64,000 nt of DNA from Streptomyces litmocidini (GCF_014649755.1 NZ_BMTQ01000013.1:124001-188000), one strand, 5' to 3'; positions 48,194-56,759 are shown, counted from the first letter of the stretch. Notes: generated from the letters alone by a model not told the origin. Made by a program: numbers and translations.

Positions 48194-49168
48194 TCAGCCG
48201 GCCGCGCGCGCGGCCATCCGGGCCTTGCGGGCCGCGAGCTTCTCGTCGAACTTGCTCGCCTCGCTGTCCAGCCCGTTCATGTAGAGCCCCAGCTCCTCCT
48301 GGGCGCGCAGGCCGTCCGGGCCGAGGCCCTCGATCTGGAGGACCTTGAGGAAGCGCAGGACGGGCTGGAGGACGTCGTCGTGGTGGATGCGCATGTTGTA
48401 GATCTCGCCGATGGCCATCTGCGCGGCCGCCCGCTCGAAGCCCGGCATGCCGTGTCCGGGCATCCGGAAGTTGACCACGACGTCCCGCACGGCCTGCATG
48501 GTCAGGTCGGGGGCGATCTCGAAGGCCGCCCCCAGCAGGTTGCGGTAGAAGACCATGTGCAGGTTCTCGTCGGTGGCGATCCGGGCCAGCATCCGGTCGC
48601 AGACCGGGTCGCCGGACTGGTGGCCGGTGTTGCGGTGGGAGATGCGGGTGGCGAGCTCCTGGAAGGCCACGTACGCGACGGAGTGCAGCATCGAGTGGCT
48701 GTTGTCGGACTCGAAGCCCTCGCTCATGTGCGCCATCCGGAACTGCTCCAGCTTGTCCGGGTCGACGGCGCGCGAGGCGAGCAGGTAGTCGCGCATCACG
48801 ATGCCGTGCCGGCCCTCCTCGGCGGTCCAGCGGTGCACCCAGGTGCCCCAGGCGCCGTTGCGGCCGAACAGGCTGGCGATCTCGTGGTGGTAGCTCGGGA
48901 GGTTGTCCTCGGTGAGCAGGTTGACCACGAGCGCGATCTTGCCGATCTCGGTGACCTTGGACTGCGACGGGTCCCAGGCCTCGCCGTCCTCGAAGAAGCC
49001 GGGGAAGTTCCGTCCGTCGGACCACGGCACGTACTCGTGCGGCATCCAGTCCTTGGTGACCTTCAGGTGCCGGTTGAGCTCCTTCTCCACGACCTCTTCC
49101 AGCGCGTAGAGCAACCGTGCGTCGGTCCACTCCGCCGAGCTGCCGAGAGAAGGGGAGGTGAGCGTCAC
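48194..49168 (-). CDS. Acyl-ACP desaturase
   Basis: A 324-residue protein from a GTG with AGGAG upstream. The di-iron ligands are in order: TEDNLPSYHHEI and AEEGRHGIVMRDYL (EExxH type), then ATDENLHMVFYRNLL. The sequence reads like the DesA/stearoyl-ACP Delta-9 family. It introduces a double bond into acyl-ACP, using ferredoxin and O2, and would set membrane fluidity. The promoter contains three related repeats that probably bind a fatty-acid repressor. No ferredoxin reductase is adjacent. Confidence 0.93.
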   Translation of the reverse strand: MTLTSPSLGSSAEWTDARLLYALEEVVEKELNRHLKVTKDWMPHEYVPWSDGRNFPGFFEDGEAWDPSQSKVTEIGKIALVVNLLTEDNLPSYHHEIASLFGRNGAWGTWVHRWTAEEGRHGIVMRDYLLASRAVDPDKLEQFRMAHMSEGFESDNSHSMLHSVAYVAFQELATRISHRNTGHQSGDPVCDRMLARIATDENLHMVFYRNLLGAAFEIAPDLTMQAVRDVVVNFRMPGHGMPGFERAAAQMAIGEIYNMRIHHDDVLQPVLRFLKVLQIEGLGPDGLRAQEELGLYMNGLDSEASKFDEKLAARKARMAARAAG

Positions 49169-49521
49169 GGGAACTCCTGGGGATGGGGGACGGGGAGGGC
49201 GTACAGGCGTACCTACGGATTCGTAGGTTACGAGACCGTAGGTTAAGGCTCCGTAAGGCGTCGGCCAAGCCCGTCCCGGCGATGTCCGGTTACGTTCCGT
49301 TATGCGCGCAGCTCCGGCGGGGCGCCGGAGACGCAGGTCACCCCCGGACGGCCGCCGGGGAACCGAGCGGCCGACTACACAGCGCACGCGCCCGACGGCT
49401 CAGCGCACGCGGCGACCGGGGCCCGGCCCGCCCCGGCCCGGAGGAGGAGCCGAGGCCGGGGTTCCCCCGGCGAGGGGGGGCGACTCCGGGGCTTCGCCGT
49501 CGGGGGAGCCGGCCCCGGGGC
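49169..49521. other. Gene-free stretch between desaturase and ABC-F gene
   Basis: The part from 49169 to ~49300 holds the desaturase ribosome binding site, leader and promoter. From 49300 to 49521 the sequence is G+C-rich with no start context, repeats or hairpins that I would trust. No gene is supported. Confidence 0.6.
49211..49245 (-). promoter_or_regulatory. Repeated operator-like sites in the desaturase promoter
   Basis: ACCTACG-GATT-CGTAGGT (49211-49228) is a perfect 7-base dyad. CGTAGGTTA occurs at 49222-49230 and again at 49237-49245, 15 bases apart, with a decayed copy (CCGTAAGG) near 49251. Repeated half-sites on one face of the helix suggest cooperative repressor binding 45-80 bases before the desaturase start. 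Confidence 0.55.
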
Positions 49522-51195
49522 TCACCCCGCCGTCAGGCCCTGGTCCTCGCTCCGGCGGGGGTTCGGGGCGGTCCCCCTGATCTCCTCCGCCGTCGTCGGT
49601 CGCAGCCTCCCGTCGAGCAGCAGCCAGCGGGTGATCCCCAGCGACTCGAGGAACGCCACGTCGTGGCTCGCCACGATCAGCGCCCCCTCGTAGGCCTCCA
49701 GGGCCGCCGTCAGCTTCCGCACCGACGCCATGTCCAGGTTGTTCGTCGGCTCGTCCAGCATCAGCAGCTGCGGGGCCGGCTCCGCGAGGAGCAGCGCGGC
49801 GAGCGTCGCCCGGAACCGCTCCCCGCCCGACAGGGTGCCGACGGGCTGGTCCGCCCGCGCCCCGCGGAACAGGAACCGGGCGAGGCGCGCCCTGATCGCG
49901 TTCGCCGTCGCCCCGGGCGCGAAGCGCGCCACGTTCTCCACCACGCTCAGCCCGTCGTCGAGCACGTCGAGCCGTTGCGGCAGGAAGCGCAGCGGCACCC
50001 GCGCGTCCACCTCGCCCGCCGAAGGCTCCAGCTCCCCGGCGACCGTCCGGAGCAGCGTCGTCTTCCCGGAGCCGTTCCGGCCGACCAGGGCGATCCGCTC
50101 CGGGCCGCGCAGCTCGAACGAGCCGTCGACCCGGACCCCGTGGCGCAGCTCCAGCTCCCTCAGGTGCAGCACCTCGCGGCCCGGGGGCACCGAGGTGCGG
50201 GGCAGCTCGACGCGGATCTCGTCGTCGTCCCGTACCGTCTCCACCGCCGCGTCGAGCCGCTCCCGCGCCTCCGAGAGGCGTTCGGCGTGCAGGGTGCGCT
50301 GCTTGCCGGCCGTGACCTGGGCGTTGCGCTTCTGGCTGTTCGCCACGAGCTTCGAGGCGACCCTGTTCTCGAAGCTCTTCTGCCCGTACCGCTTGCGGCG
50401 CGCCGACTTCACCTGGTTGTCGGCGAGTTCGCGCTTCTGGCGCTGCACGTCGGCCTCGGCGACCCGCACCATCCGCTCCGCCGCCTCCTGTTCGGCGGCG
50501 AGCGCCGCCTCGTACGCGGTCCAGTTGCCGCCGTACCAGGCGACCTCGCCGTCGCGCAGATCGGCGATCTGGTCGACCCGCTCCAGGAGTTCCCGGTCGT
50601 GGCTGACCACGACCAGGACCCCCGACCACTTCTCCACCGCCTCGTACAGACGGGCACGGGCGTGCAGGTCCAGGTTGTTGGTGGGCTCGTCGAGCAGCAG
50701 CACGTCGGGCCGGGCGAGCAGCAGCGCGGCGAGGCGCAGCAGCACGGACTCGCCGCCCGAGATCTCGCCCACGGTCCGGTCCAGGCCGACGTGGTCGAGC
50801 CCGAGCTGGTCGAGGACGGCCCGCGCCCGCTCCTCGACGTCCCAGTCGTCGCCGAGGGCGCTGAAGTGCTCCTCCGCGGGGTCGCCCGCCTCGATGGCGT
50901 GCAGGGCCGCCCGCTTGCCGGCGATGCCGAGGATCTCGTCCACCCGCCGCGAGGTGTCCAGGACCAGGTTCTGCGGGAGGTACCCCAGCTCACCGGTGAC
51001 CTTGACCGTGCCGTCCTGCGGGGTCAGTTCGCCCGCGATCAGCTTCAGGAGAGTGGATTTGCCGGAGCCGTTGAGCCCGACGAGGCCGGTGCGGCCGGGG
51101 CCGATCGAGAGCCGGAAGCCGTCGAGGACCTCGGTGCCGTCGGGCCAGGAGAAGGAAAGGGCGGAACAGGTGAGGAAAGTGGGGTGGTGCGCCAT
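49522..51195 (-). CDS. ABC-F family ATPase (ribosome-associated or antibiotic-resistance type)
   Basis: A 557-residue cytoplasmic protein with two ABC domains and no membrane segments. The first domain has GLVGLNGSGKST (Walker A), GEISGGESVLLRLAALLLAR (signature) and LLLDEPTNNLDL (Walker B). The second has ALVGRNGSGKTTLL, GTLSGGERFRATLAALLL and LMLDEPTNNLDM. The ~70-residue linker is Lys/Arg-rich (RRKRYGQKSFENRVASKLVA), as in ABC-F proteins that enter the ribosomal E site. Members act as translation factors or protect from antibiotics. A 229-base leader precedes it, long enough for attenuation. Confidence 0.92.
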   Translation of the reverse strand: MAHHPTFLTCSALSFSWPDGTEVLDGFRLSIGPGRTGLVGLNGSGKSTLLKLIAGELTPQDGTVKVTGELGYLPQNLVLDTSRRVDEILGIAGKRAALHAIEAGDPAEEHFSALGDDWDVEERARAVLDQLGLDHVGLDRTVGEISGGESVLLRLAALLLARPDVLLLDEPTNNLDLHARARLYEAVEKWSGVLVVVSHDRELLERVDQIADLRDGEVAWYGGNWTAYEAALAAEQEAAERMVRVAEADVQRQKRELADNQVKSARRKRYGQKSFENRVASKLVANSQKRNAQVTAGKQRTLHAERLSEARERLDAAVETVRDDDEIRVELPRTSVPPGREVLHLRELELRHGVRVDGSFELRGPERIALVGRNGSGKTTLLRTVAGELEPSAGEVDARVPLRFLPQRLDVLDDGLSVVENVARFAPGATANAIRARLARFLFRGARADQPVGTLSGGERFRATLAALLLAEPAPQLLMLDEPTNNLDMASVRKLTAALEAYEGALIVASHDVAFLESLGITRWLLLDGRLRPTTAEEIRGTAPNPRRSEDQGLTAG

Positions 51196-51424
51196 GGAGG
51201 CCTCCCGGTCGCGCGAGCGTGGAATGGGGCAACGCGAGGAGACACCGGGGCGCGGGCAGTGGGGAGAACGGCTCGTACGCCGAGGTCGAGAACGGCACGA
51301 CGCGGCACGGGGGCACGCGCGGCTCGGTGTCTCGCAACCTCAGACGAGCAACGTCCTTCTCCGATCGGGCGACGACAAGGTCGCTACGGACCGTACGCCC
51401 CGGCCCGGGAGGCCCGCAAACGAT

Positions 51425-51856
51425 TTACGCGGCGGGCCCCCACGGACGCTCGCGGAGCAGCTCCGCGAGGCCCTGGTCCCAGTCCAGGTACTGGTGCTCG
51501 CGCCCCGTCGGCACCAGGTGCTGCGAGCGCTCCAGGAAGCGGCGCAGCTCGGAGGTCCGCACGTGGACCATGGCCACCCCCTCCGGGGCGTGGAACTCGA
51601 CCACCGTGCGGTCGTAGCCGTACGGACGCAGCCGCACGTCCCCGTCCCCGGCCGGACGCTCGACCCCCTGCACGAGCAGCTCGCGCGCGAAGGCCCAGGA
51701 GACCTCGACGCCCTCCAGGGTCGCCGGCGGCGGGAAGGCCATGCTCACGGCGTACGGATCCTCCCGGTCGTACCGCAGCGTGGCGGGGACGGTCTCCATC
51801 CGGGGAGCGGACGCGACCAGACGGGCCTGCACGGCCTGCTCGATGACGGCGGACAA
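51425..51856 (-). CDS. SsgA-family sporulation/cell-division regulator
   Basis: A 143-residue protein. The SsgA-like (SALP) signature is present: VPATLRYDREDPYAVSMAFP near residue 23, SWAFARELLVQGVERPAGDG and DVRLRPYGYD, then LRRFLERSQHLVPTGREHQY and LDWDQGLAELL. SsgA-like proteins control septum placement, peptidoglycan and autolysis during sporulation in streptomycetes. I cannot say which paralogue (SsgC to SsgG) this is. The gene is upstream of the ABC-F gene on the same strand, with its own promoter region above. Confidence 0.92.
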   Translation of the reverse strand: MSAVIEQAVQARLVASAPRMETVPATLRYDREDPYAVSMAFPPPATLEGVEVSWAFARELLVQGVERPAGDGDVRLRPYGYDRTVVEFHAPEGVAMVHVRTSELRRFLERSQHLVPTGREHQYLDWDQGLAELLRERPWGPAA

Positions 51857-52133
51857 GACCGGCTCCTCTCACGCGGGCTTCGGATCCTGTGCGTCTCCCC
51901 GACACCAGGGCACCTGACACCCCTCAAGACGAGCGGCGGGGCCGGAACGTGCACTCCCCCTCCACGTGAGTTGCGTCACCGGGCGGCCGGCGCCCGCCGG
52001 GACGGCCCCTCGGGCACCCGGAGCGAGGCCCGTCGTCGGCCGGTGCCGTCAGGCGTCGCCGCGCGTACGGCCGGGGCGGGCGGGACCCGGCGGCCCGGAC
52101 GGGGTCGGTGCGCGCACGCGGCCGGGCCGGCCG

Positions 52134-52607
52134 TCAGCGTTCTTCCGGCACATCGTCGTCGTCCGGTTCCGCGCAGGGGCCGGAGCGGTCGCAGTACGGC
52201 CGGTTCCCGGACGCCCCGCAGCCGCAGAGCACCACCCGCGTCTCGTGCCGGTCGCCGTGGGCGCCGGTCACGACGAGGTCGCCCCGCACCACCAGCTGCC
52301 CGGCGGGCGTGCGCCGGATCGTGGTGGGGGAGTCAGGGGGCTCGGCGACGGCGTCCCCGGGGCGGTGGTGGTACTGGAGCGCGCCGGAGGGGCAGCGCCG
52401 GACGACCTCCGAGACCCGGGCGGGCTCGGCGGCGCCGGGCAGCACCCACGGGCGCCGGGACGGGTCGAAGACCTCCGGCAGGCCGTGGACGCACTCGGCC
52501 GCGTGCAGGCAGCGGCGCGGCTCGAAGGTGACGGTGATGCCCTCGCCCTCGTACTCCTTGAGCTTCGGCTTCTCGTCGCCCGTCCGTTCGCCCGTACGGT
52601 CGGTCAT
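52134..52607 (-). CDS. Fer4_19/CDGSH iron-sulfur protein lacking the canonical His ligand
   Basis: A 157-residue protein. The N-terminal half has RRCLHAAECVHGLPEVFD and VVRRCPSGALQYHH, a Fer4_19-type Cys set. The C-terminal half holds the CDGSH motif LCGCGASGNRPYCDRSGPC: Cys128, Cys130 and Cys139 are present, but the fourth ligand, normally His at C+4, is Gly143 here, with Cys145 two residues later. CDGSH proteins bind a labile [2Fe-2S] cluster with 3Cys-1His ligation. The spacing CDRSG instead of CDGSH is seen in related actinobacterial proteins I recall, so it may be a subfamily. Confidence 0.85.
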   Translation of the reverse strand: MTDRTGERTGDEKPKLKEYEGEGITVTFEPRRCLHAAECVHGLPEVFDPSRRPWVLPGAAEPARVSEVVRRCPSGALQYHHRPGDAVAEPPDSPTTIRRTPAGQLVVRGDLVVTGAHGDRHETRVVLCGCGASGNRPYCDRSGPCAEPDDDDVPEER

Positions 52608-52683
52608 GCGACCCAGCCTAGGAACGCCCGGCCGAGGACGCACCCTGGACGCGGACCGGCCCCGGGCACTAGCTTCCGGCGCC

Positions 52684-53823
52684 ATGACGTCCATGGGGAA
52701 GACGAGACGAACGATGTCGGTGGGGCTGATCGGGGCGGCGCTCGCGCTGACCCTGGCCGCCCCGGCGCGGGCCGGGGAGACCCCCACGGCGGCGGCCGGC
52801 TGGCAGTCGACACCGACCGGGACCGACGCCCGCTTCCGGGGGCTCGCCCCGGTCGACCGCCGGACCGCCTGGGCCGCGGGTTCGAAGGGGACGGTGCTGC
52901 GCACCACCGACGGCGGCCGGAGCTGGCGAAACGTATCGCCGGCGGGTGCGGGCGGCCTGGAGTTCCGCGACGTCGAGGCCTTCGACGCCCGCCGGGCCGT
53001 CGTCCTCGCCATCGGGGAGGGCGAGGCCTCCCGCGTCCTGCGCACCGAGGACGGCGGCGCCACCTGGACCGAGTCCTTCCGGAACACCGACGCGCGGGCC
53101 TTCTACGACTGCATGACCTTCTTCGACCACCGGCACGGACTTGCCGTGAGCGACCCGGTCGACGGGAAGTACCGCATCCTCTCCACCCGTGACGGCGGCC
53201 GCTCCTGGCAGGTCCTGCCGGACGCCGGGATGCCGGACGCCCTCCCCGGCGAGGCGGGCTTCGCCGCGAGCGGCCAGTGCCTCGTGTCGGCCGGCCCCCG
53301 GGACGTGTGGCTCGCGACGGGCGGCGGCGCCACCGCGCGCGTGCTGCACTCCGCCGACCGGGGGCTGACCTGGACCGCCACGGAGACGCCGGTCCCGGCC
53401 GGCGACCCGGCCCGCGGCGTCTTCGGACTCGCCTTCCGCGACCGCGCCCACGGCATCGCCGTCGGCGGCGACTACCGCAAGGACCAGCCGTCGCCGCGGG
53501 CCGGAGCGGTCAGCGCCGACGGGGGCCGCACCTGGCACGGCTCGGCCACGCCGCCGCCCGCCTACCGCTCCGGCGTCGCCTGGCTCCCGCACGGCGGGGC
53601 GGCCGCGCTCGCCGTCGGCCCGACCGGCACCGACCTCAGCACCGACGGCGGCCGCACCTGGCGCACGGTCGACACCGGCTCGTACGACACGGTCGGCTGC
53701 ACCCCGGACGGCTCCTGCTGGGCCTCCGGCGAGAAGGGCCGCATCGCCCGCCTGACCACGAAGGACCACCTGACCACGAAGGACCACCTGACCACGAAGG
53801 ACCACCTGACCACCAAGGACTAG
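52684..53823 (+). CDS. Secreted BNR/Ycf48-like beta-propeller protein with C-terminal hexapeptide repeat
   Basis: A 379-residue protein. A signal peptide (TRRTMSVGLIGAALALTLAA, cleavage near ARA) is followed by sialidase-like BNR repeats (VLRTTDGGRSW, VLRTEDGGATW, ILSTRDGGRSW, AVSADGGRTW, DLSTDGGRTW), one per blade. This suggests an extracellular beta-propeller that binds sugars or proteins; catalytic sialidase Arg and Tyr residues are not evident. The last 24 residues are (LTTKDH)3-LTTKD, encoded by an 18-base tandem repeat. The tail may be a recent expansion. The ATG at 52684 or 52693 could start it. Confidence 0.86.
   Translation: MTSMGKTRRTMSVGLIGAALALTLAAPARAGETPTAAAGWQSTPTGTDARFRGLAPVDRRTAWAAGSKGTVLRTTDGGRSWRNVSPAGAGGLEFRDVEAFDARRAVVLAIGEGEASRVLRTEDGGATWTESFRNTDARAFYDCMTFFDHRHGLAVSDPVDGKYRILSTRDGGRSWQVLPDAGMPDALPGEAGFAASGQCLVSAGPRDVWLATGGGATARVLHSADRGLTWTATETPVPAGDPARGVFGLAFRDRAHGIAVGGDYRKDQPSPRAGAVSADGGRTWHGSATPPPAYRSGVAWLPHGGAAALAVGPTGTDLSTDGGRTWRTVDTGSYDTVGCTPDGSCWASGEKGRIARLTTKDHLTTKDHLTTKDHLTTKD
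53752..53820 (+). repeat. 18-base tandem repeat encoding LTTKDH
   Basis: CTGACCACGAAGGACCAC is repeated exactly at 53752, 53770 and 53788. A fourth copy (CTGACCACCAAGGAC) at 53806 runs into the TAG. All copies keep the frame, so the protein tail length can vary by six residues per unit. Confidence 0.95.
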
Positions 53824-54119
53824 GAGGGCAGTTCCTCCCGGTACGCGGCGATCCCGTCGGCCGTCTTGGTCGCGTAGAACTCCGTGATCCGGTACGCGCA
53901 CACGCCCTCGACGCTGAACGGGTCGGCCGCCGCGATCTTCTCGATCTCCGCGCGGTCGACCCCGGCGGCCAGGATCACCCCGCCGTCCCGGGGGTTCTTC
54001 CGTCCCGACGCCAGGAACACGCCGGCGGCGTACTGGGCGTCGAGCCACTCGACGTGCGCGTCGAGCAGCGCGTCCACCCGCTCGACGGGCGCGGTGTAGG
54101 TCAATTCGAGTATGAACAT
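53820..54119 (-). CDS. YciI-like protein
   Basis: A 99-residue protein. The YciI family pattern is clear: MFILELTYTAPVERVDALLD, the His-containing stretch AHVEWLDAQYAAGVFLASG, the catalytic-type Asp in RKNPRDGGVILAAG and DPFSVEGVCAYRITEF. YciI proteins have a dimeric alpha+beta fold related to muconolactone isomerases; functions are mostly unknown. It meets the BNR gene tail-to-tail, with the stops overlapping. Confidence 0.92.
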   Translation of the reverse strand: MFILELTYTAPVERVDALLDAHVEWLDAQYAAGVFLASGRKNPRDGGVILAAGVDRAEIEKIAAADPFSVEGVCAYRITEFYATKTADGIAAYREELPS

Positions 54120-54227
54120 GGGCGCCAGGCTACCGGCGCCCCCGGCGACCGTCCGGTCCCCGCACGCCCCGCCGGGCGTGCCGGGCCCGGGTCACCGCGC
54201 CCGGTCCCGCCGTAGGGTGGGCCCATC

Positions 54228-54932
54228 ATGACGATCATCGGGATTCCGGCGGGCTGGCCCGCCGACGAGGACACCGCGCGGGACGTGCAGCGGGAGCTGC
54301 GGGAGCGGCTCGTGCTCGGGGAGAGCGGGCCGCCGCCGGGGGAGGGGCACGTCACCGGCCTCGACGTGGCCTACGACGACGAGCGCGACCTCGTCGCCGC
54401 CGCGGCCGTCGTGCTCGACGCGCGCACCCTCGACGTGGTGGAGGAGGCCACGGCGGTCGGCCGGGTCTCCTTCCCGTACGTCCCCGGGCTCCTCGCCTTC
54501 CGTGAGATCCCGACCGTGCTCGCCGCGCTCGACGCCCTGGGCACCGACCCCGGTCTGCTGGTCTGCGACGGCTACGGCCTCGCCCACCCCCGCCGCTTCG
54601 GCCTCGCCAGCCACCTCGGGGTGCTCACCGGACGGCCGTCCATCGGCGTGGCCAAGAACCCCTTCACCTTCACGTACGACCCGCCCGGCGGCGTGCGCGG
54701 CGACTTCGCCCCGCTCCTCGCCGACGGGGAGGAGGTCGGCAGGGCCCTGCGCACCCGGGCCGGCGTCAAACCCGTCTACGTCTCCGTGGGCCACCGCGTC
54801 TCCCTCGACAACGCCTGCGCCCACACCCTGCTCCTCTCCCCCCGCTACCGCGTGCCCGAGACCACCCGGCACGCCGACTCCCTCTGCCGCAGGGCGCTCG
54901 AGGAGGCGCGGGGCTCGCTCGGGCCCGTCTGA
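54228..54932 (+). CDS. nfi: Endonuclease V (deoxyinosine 3' endonuclease)
   Basis: A 234-residue protein. The conserved blocks are GLDVAYDDERDLV (catalytic Asp46), VSFPYVPGLLAFREIP (wedge motif with Glu93), LLVCDGYGLAHPRRFGLASH (Asp114 and the His/Arg loop) and GVAKNPFTF. It cleaves DNA at deoxyinosine, the product of adenine deamination, one base 3' to the lesion. The length matches bacterial Nfi. It is a stand-alone gene with GGG-rich upstream sequence. Confidence 0.93.
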   Translation: MTIIGIPAGWPADEDTARDVQRELRERLVLGESGPPPGEGHVTGLDVAYDDERDLVAAAAVVLDARTLDVVEEATAVGRVSFPYVPGLLAFREIPTVLAALDALGTDPGLLVCDGYGLAHPRRFGLASHLGVLTGRPSIGVAKNPFTFTYDPPGGVRGDFAPLLADGEEVGRALRTRAGVKPVYVSVGHRVSLDNACAHTLLLSPRYRVPETTRHADSLCRRALEEARGSLGPV

Positions 54933-54994
54933 GTATCCCGGGTGAGTACCCGTACGGATGCCCGTTGTCGGACCCCCACGGCAGAGTGGGGTCC

Positions 54995-55114
54995 ATGACA
55001 GCTCGCGTTCCCGCCTCCCGCGGTCTCACCGCCGCCCTCGCCGTCGCCGGGGTCTCCGCCCTCGCCTGGGCCTGCGCCATCCTGTACGTCATCGCGGACT
55101 GGACGCTCGGATGA
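54995..55114 (+). CDS. 39-residue single-pass membrane protein
   Basis: ATG 54995 gives MTARVPASRGL, then a hydrophobic helix (TAALAVAGVSALAWACAILY), and ends VIADWTLG. Its TGA overlaps the ATG of the VOC gene (ATGA), so the two are translationally coupled. A promoter-proximal purine stretch (GAGTGGGG) could serve as ribosome binding site. It is too short for most gene finders. Function is unknown; it may anchor or regulate the downstream VOC protein. Confidence 0.65.
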   Translation: MTARVPASRGLTAALAVAGVSALAWACAILYVIADWTLG

Positions 55115-55479
55115 TCGGTCGTCTGCGCTGCGTCGTGCTCGACTGCCCCGACGCCCGCGAACTGGCCGCGTTCTACCAGGGGTTGCTGGGCGGCGAGGTC
55201 GAATGCCCCGACCCGGCGCTCGCCGTCGGCGAGGGGTCCGCCGTGCTGTGCGACGAGGGCGGCCCGGTGCTCGCCTTCCAGAGCGTGGCCGACCACCGTC
55301 CGCCCGTCTGGGGCGCGCCCGAGCAGCAGTTCCACCTGGACGTACGGGTCGGGGACCCGGTCGCCGCCCACACGGCCGTGCTCGGGCTCGGGGCCGTCCC
55401 GCTCGACGGGGGCGAGGCGTCCTCCTGGCGCGTCTACGCGGACCCGGCGGGCCACCCCTTCCGCCTCGTCCGCGCCTGA
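55111..55479 (+). CDS. VOC-superfamily (glyoxalase/bleomycin-resistance-like) protein
   Basis: A 122-residue protein. It has the glyalase_6-type core: LRCVVLDCPDARELAAFYQG, then LLGGEVECPDPALAVGEGSA, QFHLDVRVGDPVAAHTAV and RVYADPAGHPFRLVRA. These supply one or two metal or ligand sites. The family includes glyoxalases, dioxygenases and antibiotic-binding proteins. The ATG overlaps the stop of the 39-residue membrane gene. Confidence 0.9.
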   Translation: MIGRLRCVVLDCPDARELAAFYQGLLGGEVECPDPALAVGEGSAVLCDEGGPVLAFQSVADHRPPVWGAPEQQFHLDVRVGDPVAAHTAVLGLGAVPLDGGEASSWRVYADPAGHPFRLVRA

Positions 55480-55553
55480 CCCGGCGCCAGGAGGCCTGAA
55501 CCGTCCGGCTCGGACGCGGGGGCGGACGCGATCGGGCCCGGCGGCGACGGGCC

Positions 55554-56759
55554 TCAGCCCCGGTGCGCCACCCGGAAGCGGATGCCCGCCGCCCGCAGGC
55601 GGTCGGTGAGGGCGCCGCCCATCGCCACCGCCGTCGTCACCTGGCCGGCGGTCTTCGGGAGGGGGTCGAAGGCGAGGCAGAGGGCCGCCTCGGCGAGCAT
55701 CCTCGCCGTCTCGTCGTAGCCCGGGTCGCCGCCCGACACCTCGGTGAAGACCCGCCGCCCGCCGCCCTCCCCGACGAACCGGACCGAGAACCAGCTGCGT
55801 GCGCGGCGCTCCGCCGACGGGCCCTGGCCCGACGAGTAACGCCCCATCAGCCAGGAGCGGACCGGCGGCAGTTGGGCGGCGGCGACGCCCGCACCGATGA
55901 CGGCGGCGCCGCCCAGGGCCATCGGGAGGGTCTTCACGGAGGCGTAGTGCCGGTAGCGGAAGTCCGGTCCGTAGCGTTCGAGGGCGGCGGCCGAGCGGGC
56001 CACGACCTGGGGGTCGAGCGTCGGCAGCGGCAGCGCCCAGGTGCCCGTCTCCCGGCTGAACCTCGGTCCGCCGAGGGGCGCGCGGGCCCGGCGGCCCACG
56101 AGGCGCGGTTCGTGCAGCCGCCGCTCGTGCGCGGCCCGCAGGATCTCCCGGCCCCGGCCGAACGCGGTCAGCGCCGAGGCGAAGGTGCCGCCGGAGAAGG
56201 CTGCCCCCGCCCGGACGAAGCCGTCGACGCGCAGCGGTACGCCCTCCGGGAGCTGCCGGACGGTGAAGTACACGCCCAGGTCGTGCGGGACGGAGTCGAA
56301 GCCGCAGGCGTGCACGATCCGGGCGCCGGTCTCCCGGGCGCGCGCGTCGTGCCGTACGAACATGAGGTCCACGAACTCGGCCTCGCCCGTCAGGTCCAGG
56401 TAGTCGGTGCCCGCCTCCGCGCAGGCGGCGACCAGTCCCTCCCCGTGCCAGACGTACGGGCCGACCGTGGTCGCCACCACCCGCGCGGACTCGGCGAGTC
56501 CGCGCAGCGAGCCGGGGTCGGCGGAGTCGGCGACGACCAGCGGCAGGGCGGCGAGCCGCGGTCGTCCGGCGGCCAGCCGGTCCCGCAGGGCCTCCAGCCT
56601 GCCGAGGCTGCGCCCGGCGAGCGCCCAGCGGCAGTCCGCGGGGGCGTGCTCGGCCAGATACTCCGCGGTGAGCTCGCCCACGAAGCCGGTCGCCCCGAAG
56701 AGGACCACGTCGTACGGCCTGGTCCCGGTCTCGCGCCCCACGCCCGCCCCTGTCTCCAT
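55554..56759 (-). CDS. Saccharopine dehydrogenase-like / trans-acting enoyl reductase family protein
   Basis: A 401-residue protein. The NAD(P)-binding start YDVVLFGATGFVGELTAEYL is followed by WALAGRSLGRLEALRDRLAA, VVATTVGPYVWHGEGLVAAC and GTDYLDLTGEAEFVDLM. A mid-region GARIVHACGFDSVPHDLGVY matches the trans-acting enoyl reductase family (the mycobacterial Rv2449c/Rv2953-type proteins). Those reduce double bonds made by polyketide synthases on complex lipids. Its substrate here is unknown. A hydrophobic patch near residue 290 (GGAAVIGAGVAAAQ) may contact the membrane. Confidence 0.88.
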   Translation of the reverse strand: METGAGVGRETGTRPYDVVLFGATGFVGELTAEYLAEHAPADCRWALAGRSLGRLEALRDRLAAGRPRLAALPLVVADSADPGSLRGLAESARVVATTVGPYVWHGEGLVAACAEAGTDYLDLTGEAEFVDLMFVRHDARARETGARIVHACGFDSVPHDLGVYFTVRQLPEGVPLRVDGFVRAGAAFSGGTFASALTAFGRGREILRAAHERRLHEPRLVGRRARAPLGGPRFSRETGTWALPLPTLDPQVVARSAAALERYGPDFRYRHYASVKTLPMALGGAAVIGAGVAAAQLPPVRSWLMGRYSSGQGPSAERRARSWFSVRFVGEGGGRRVFTEVSGGDPGYDETARMLAEAALCLAFDPLPKTAGQVTTAVAMGGALTDRLRAAGIRFRVAHRG

